This document shows positions 34,828 through 35,461 of a stretch of DNA of 35,461 bases, piece by piece; position 1 is the stretch's first letter, and each line of letters starts with the position of its first letter. Where the stretch lies: assembly GCA_004557565.1 (NCBI GenBank), contig SFGS01000016.1:1-35461 (forward strand), written 5' to 3'. The stretch is from Bacteroidales bacterium (GTDB lineage: Bacteria > Bacteroidota > Bacteroidia > Bacteroidales > Muribaculaceae). The notes below the pieces were generated by a model that worked only from the letters and a program-made list of their open reading frames with translations, made no database searches and was not told the origin of the DNA. The translations under genes were made by a program, and so were the position numbers.

Positions 34828-35179
34828 GGAAATGATATACAAGTTGTCTTTGTGAAAATTTAGTAATGATTGAAAAAATCCCGTAGGGATTTGATGTGCG
34901 TAGGCAGGTATGCAGCGAAGGTTATGCGTAATGAGCGAAGCGAAATGTAGCATAACCGAAGCGAAATGCCTGCAAATGTCGCACAGCAAATATGCATTCC
35001 AGCGGAATGCGACAACATTATTTGAATATGTGTTTTCAAATCTGCTGGTGGTATCGCATTCCACTGGAATGCATAATATTAGCATCTCTGTTGCAGGCAT
35101 TTCGAAATGATTCCGTTTCGCTTCGCTCAACTCCATTATTTCTGCATACCTGCCTACACACATCAAATTCCTAACGGAA
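34828..35179. repeat. Nested palindromic interspersed repeat, right copy (inverted)
   Basis: This is the inverted counterpart of the element at 1-339. The outer arms (34895-34915 and 35142-35162) match those of the left copy with one base changed, and the end sequence corresponds to the left copy read backwards. The non-palindromic tail shared by both copies (34828-34847) faces the efflux operon here and the pseudogene in the left copy. The interior has diverged by insertions and substitutions, which argues against a conserved protein. Confidence 0.8.
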
Positions 35180-35461
35180 TTTCTTCGAACTTCCTTATTT
35201 CCGCCCCCAAAAAAATATGATTATCCCGAAATGGGATTTTTATTAAAAATAGGTGGAAATGGATTTTAATGGATTAAATCGGTGTTTCTTTCCCATTCAA
35301 AGCCTCTATCCTGATGGCAAATTCTGTGGGATTTTTCATTCACAATGTGCCTCCGTGAGATTCGCTTTCTATGTTAATTTCCAAATTTTTTGTTGAAAAA
35401 ATTAGTCCATAGCGTATCTTTTTGCAAATTCATATTCGGGGATGAATTTTTGTTTGGTTCT
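35180..35461. other. AT-rich sequence without recognisable gene
   Basis: The last 282 bp show no open frame of note, no hairpin with a T-run and no clear repeat. An adjoining gene may begin beyond the window. Confidence 0.5.

Overview
The window looks like a chromosome segment of a gut-type Bacteroidales bacterium, plausibly Muribaculaceae or a Prevotella relative. The reasons are the gene content (Porin_10-type outer-membrane porin, ferredoxin-linked 2-oxoacid oxidoreductase, secreted GH20 hexosaminidase, a type IX sorting-domain-like C-terminus, an M6 peptidase ending in dockerin-like repeats) and several good matches to the Bacteroidetes promoter pattern (TTG, about 19-20 bp, TAnnTTTG). 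The taxonomic call is inference: there is no rRNA gene in the window, and no tRNA was seen.

Layout. Positions 1-1355 are accessory or decayed: one copy of a nested palindromic repeat, a truncated and frameshifted ATPase-fold regulator pseudogene, an inverted repeat and a run of short tandem repeats. From 1360 to 10203 all genes lie on the minus strand and are mostly housekeeping: RluA-type pseudouridine synthase, dnaJ, grpE, ispE, cardiolipin synthase, a tiny secreted protein, folD and ffh. A 440-bp non-coding palindromic element sits between folD and the tiny secreted gene. From 10656 to 21243 genes are on the plus strand: a low-molecular-weight tyrosine phosphatase, a secreted beta-N-acetylhexosaminidase, a five-gene surface-glycan-type operon (two GT2 glycosyltransferases, a NeuD/PglD-like acyltransferase, an FkbH-like HAD protein and an acyl carrier protein), and a four-subunit 2-oxoacid:ferredoxin oxidoreductase operon. 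From 21319 to 27707 genes are on the minus strand: a secreted metallophosphoesterase with an outer-membrane porin, and a DUF2461 protein coupled to a secreted M6 metallopeptidase. From 28180 to 34735 there is a plus-strand efflux operon: TetR regulator, TolC-like channel, lipoprotein adaptor, RND pump and a small PII-like protein. A second, inverted copy of the nested palindromic repeat follows, then about 280 bp with nothing recognisable.

How the genes work together. The clearest modules are the GrpE/DnaJ co-chaperones, the Kor/Vor oxidoreductase (ferredoxin-like, alpha, TPP-binding and gamma subunits), and the self-contained tripartite efflux pump with its own regulator and a possible nucleotide-sensing accessory. 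The most intriguing module is GT2-GT2-NeuD-FkbH-ACP. It has the parts to build a small acyl group on a carrier protein and hand it to a sugar, but it has no ketosynthase, adenylating enzyme or polymer export genes. Together with the mobile-looking palindromic repeats and the compact RND-linked PII-like gene, this is where unexplored biology is most likely.
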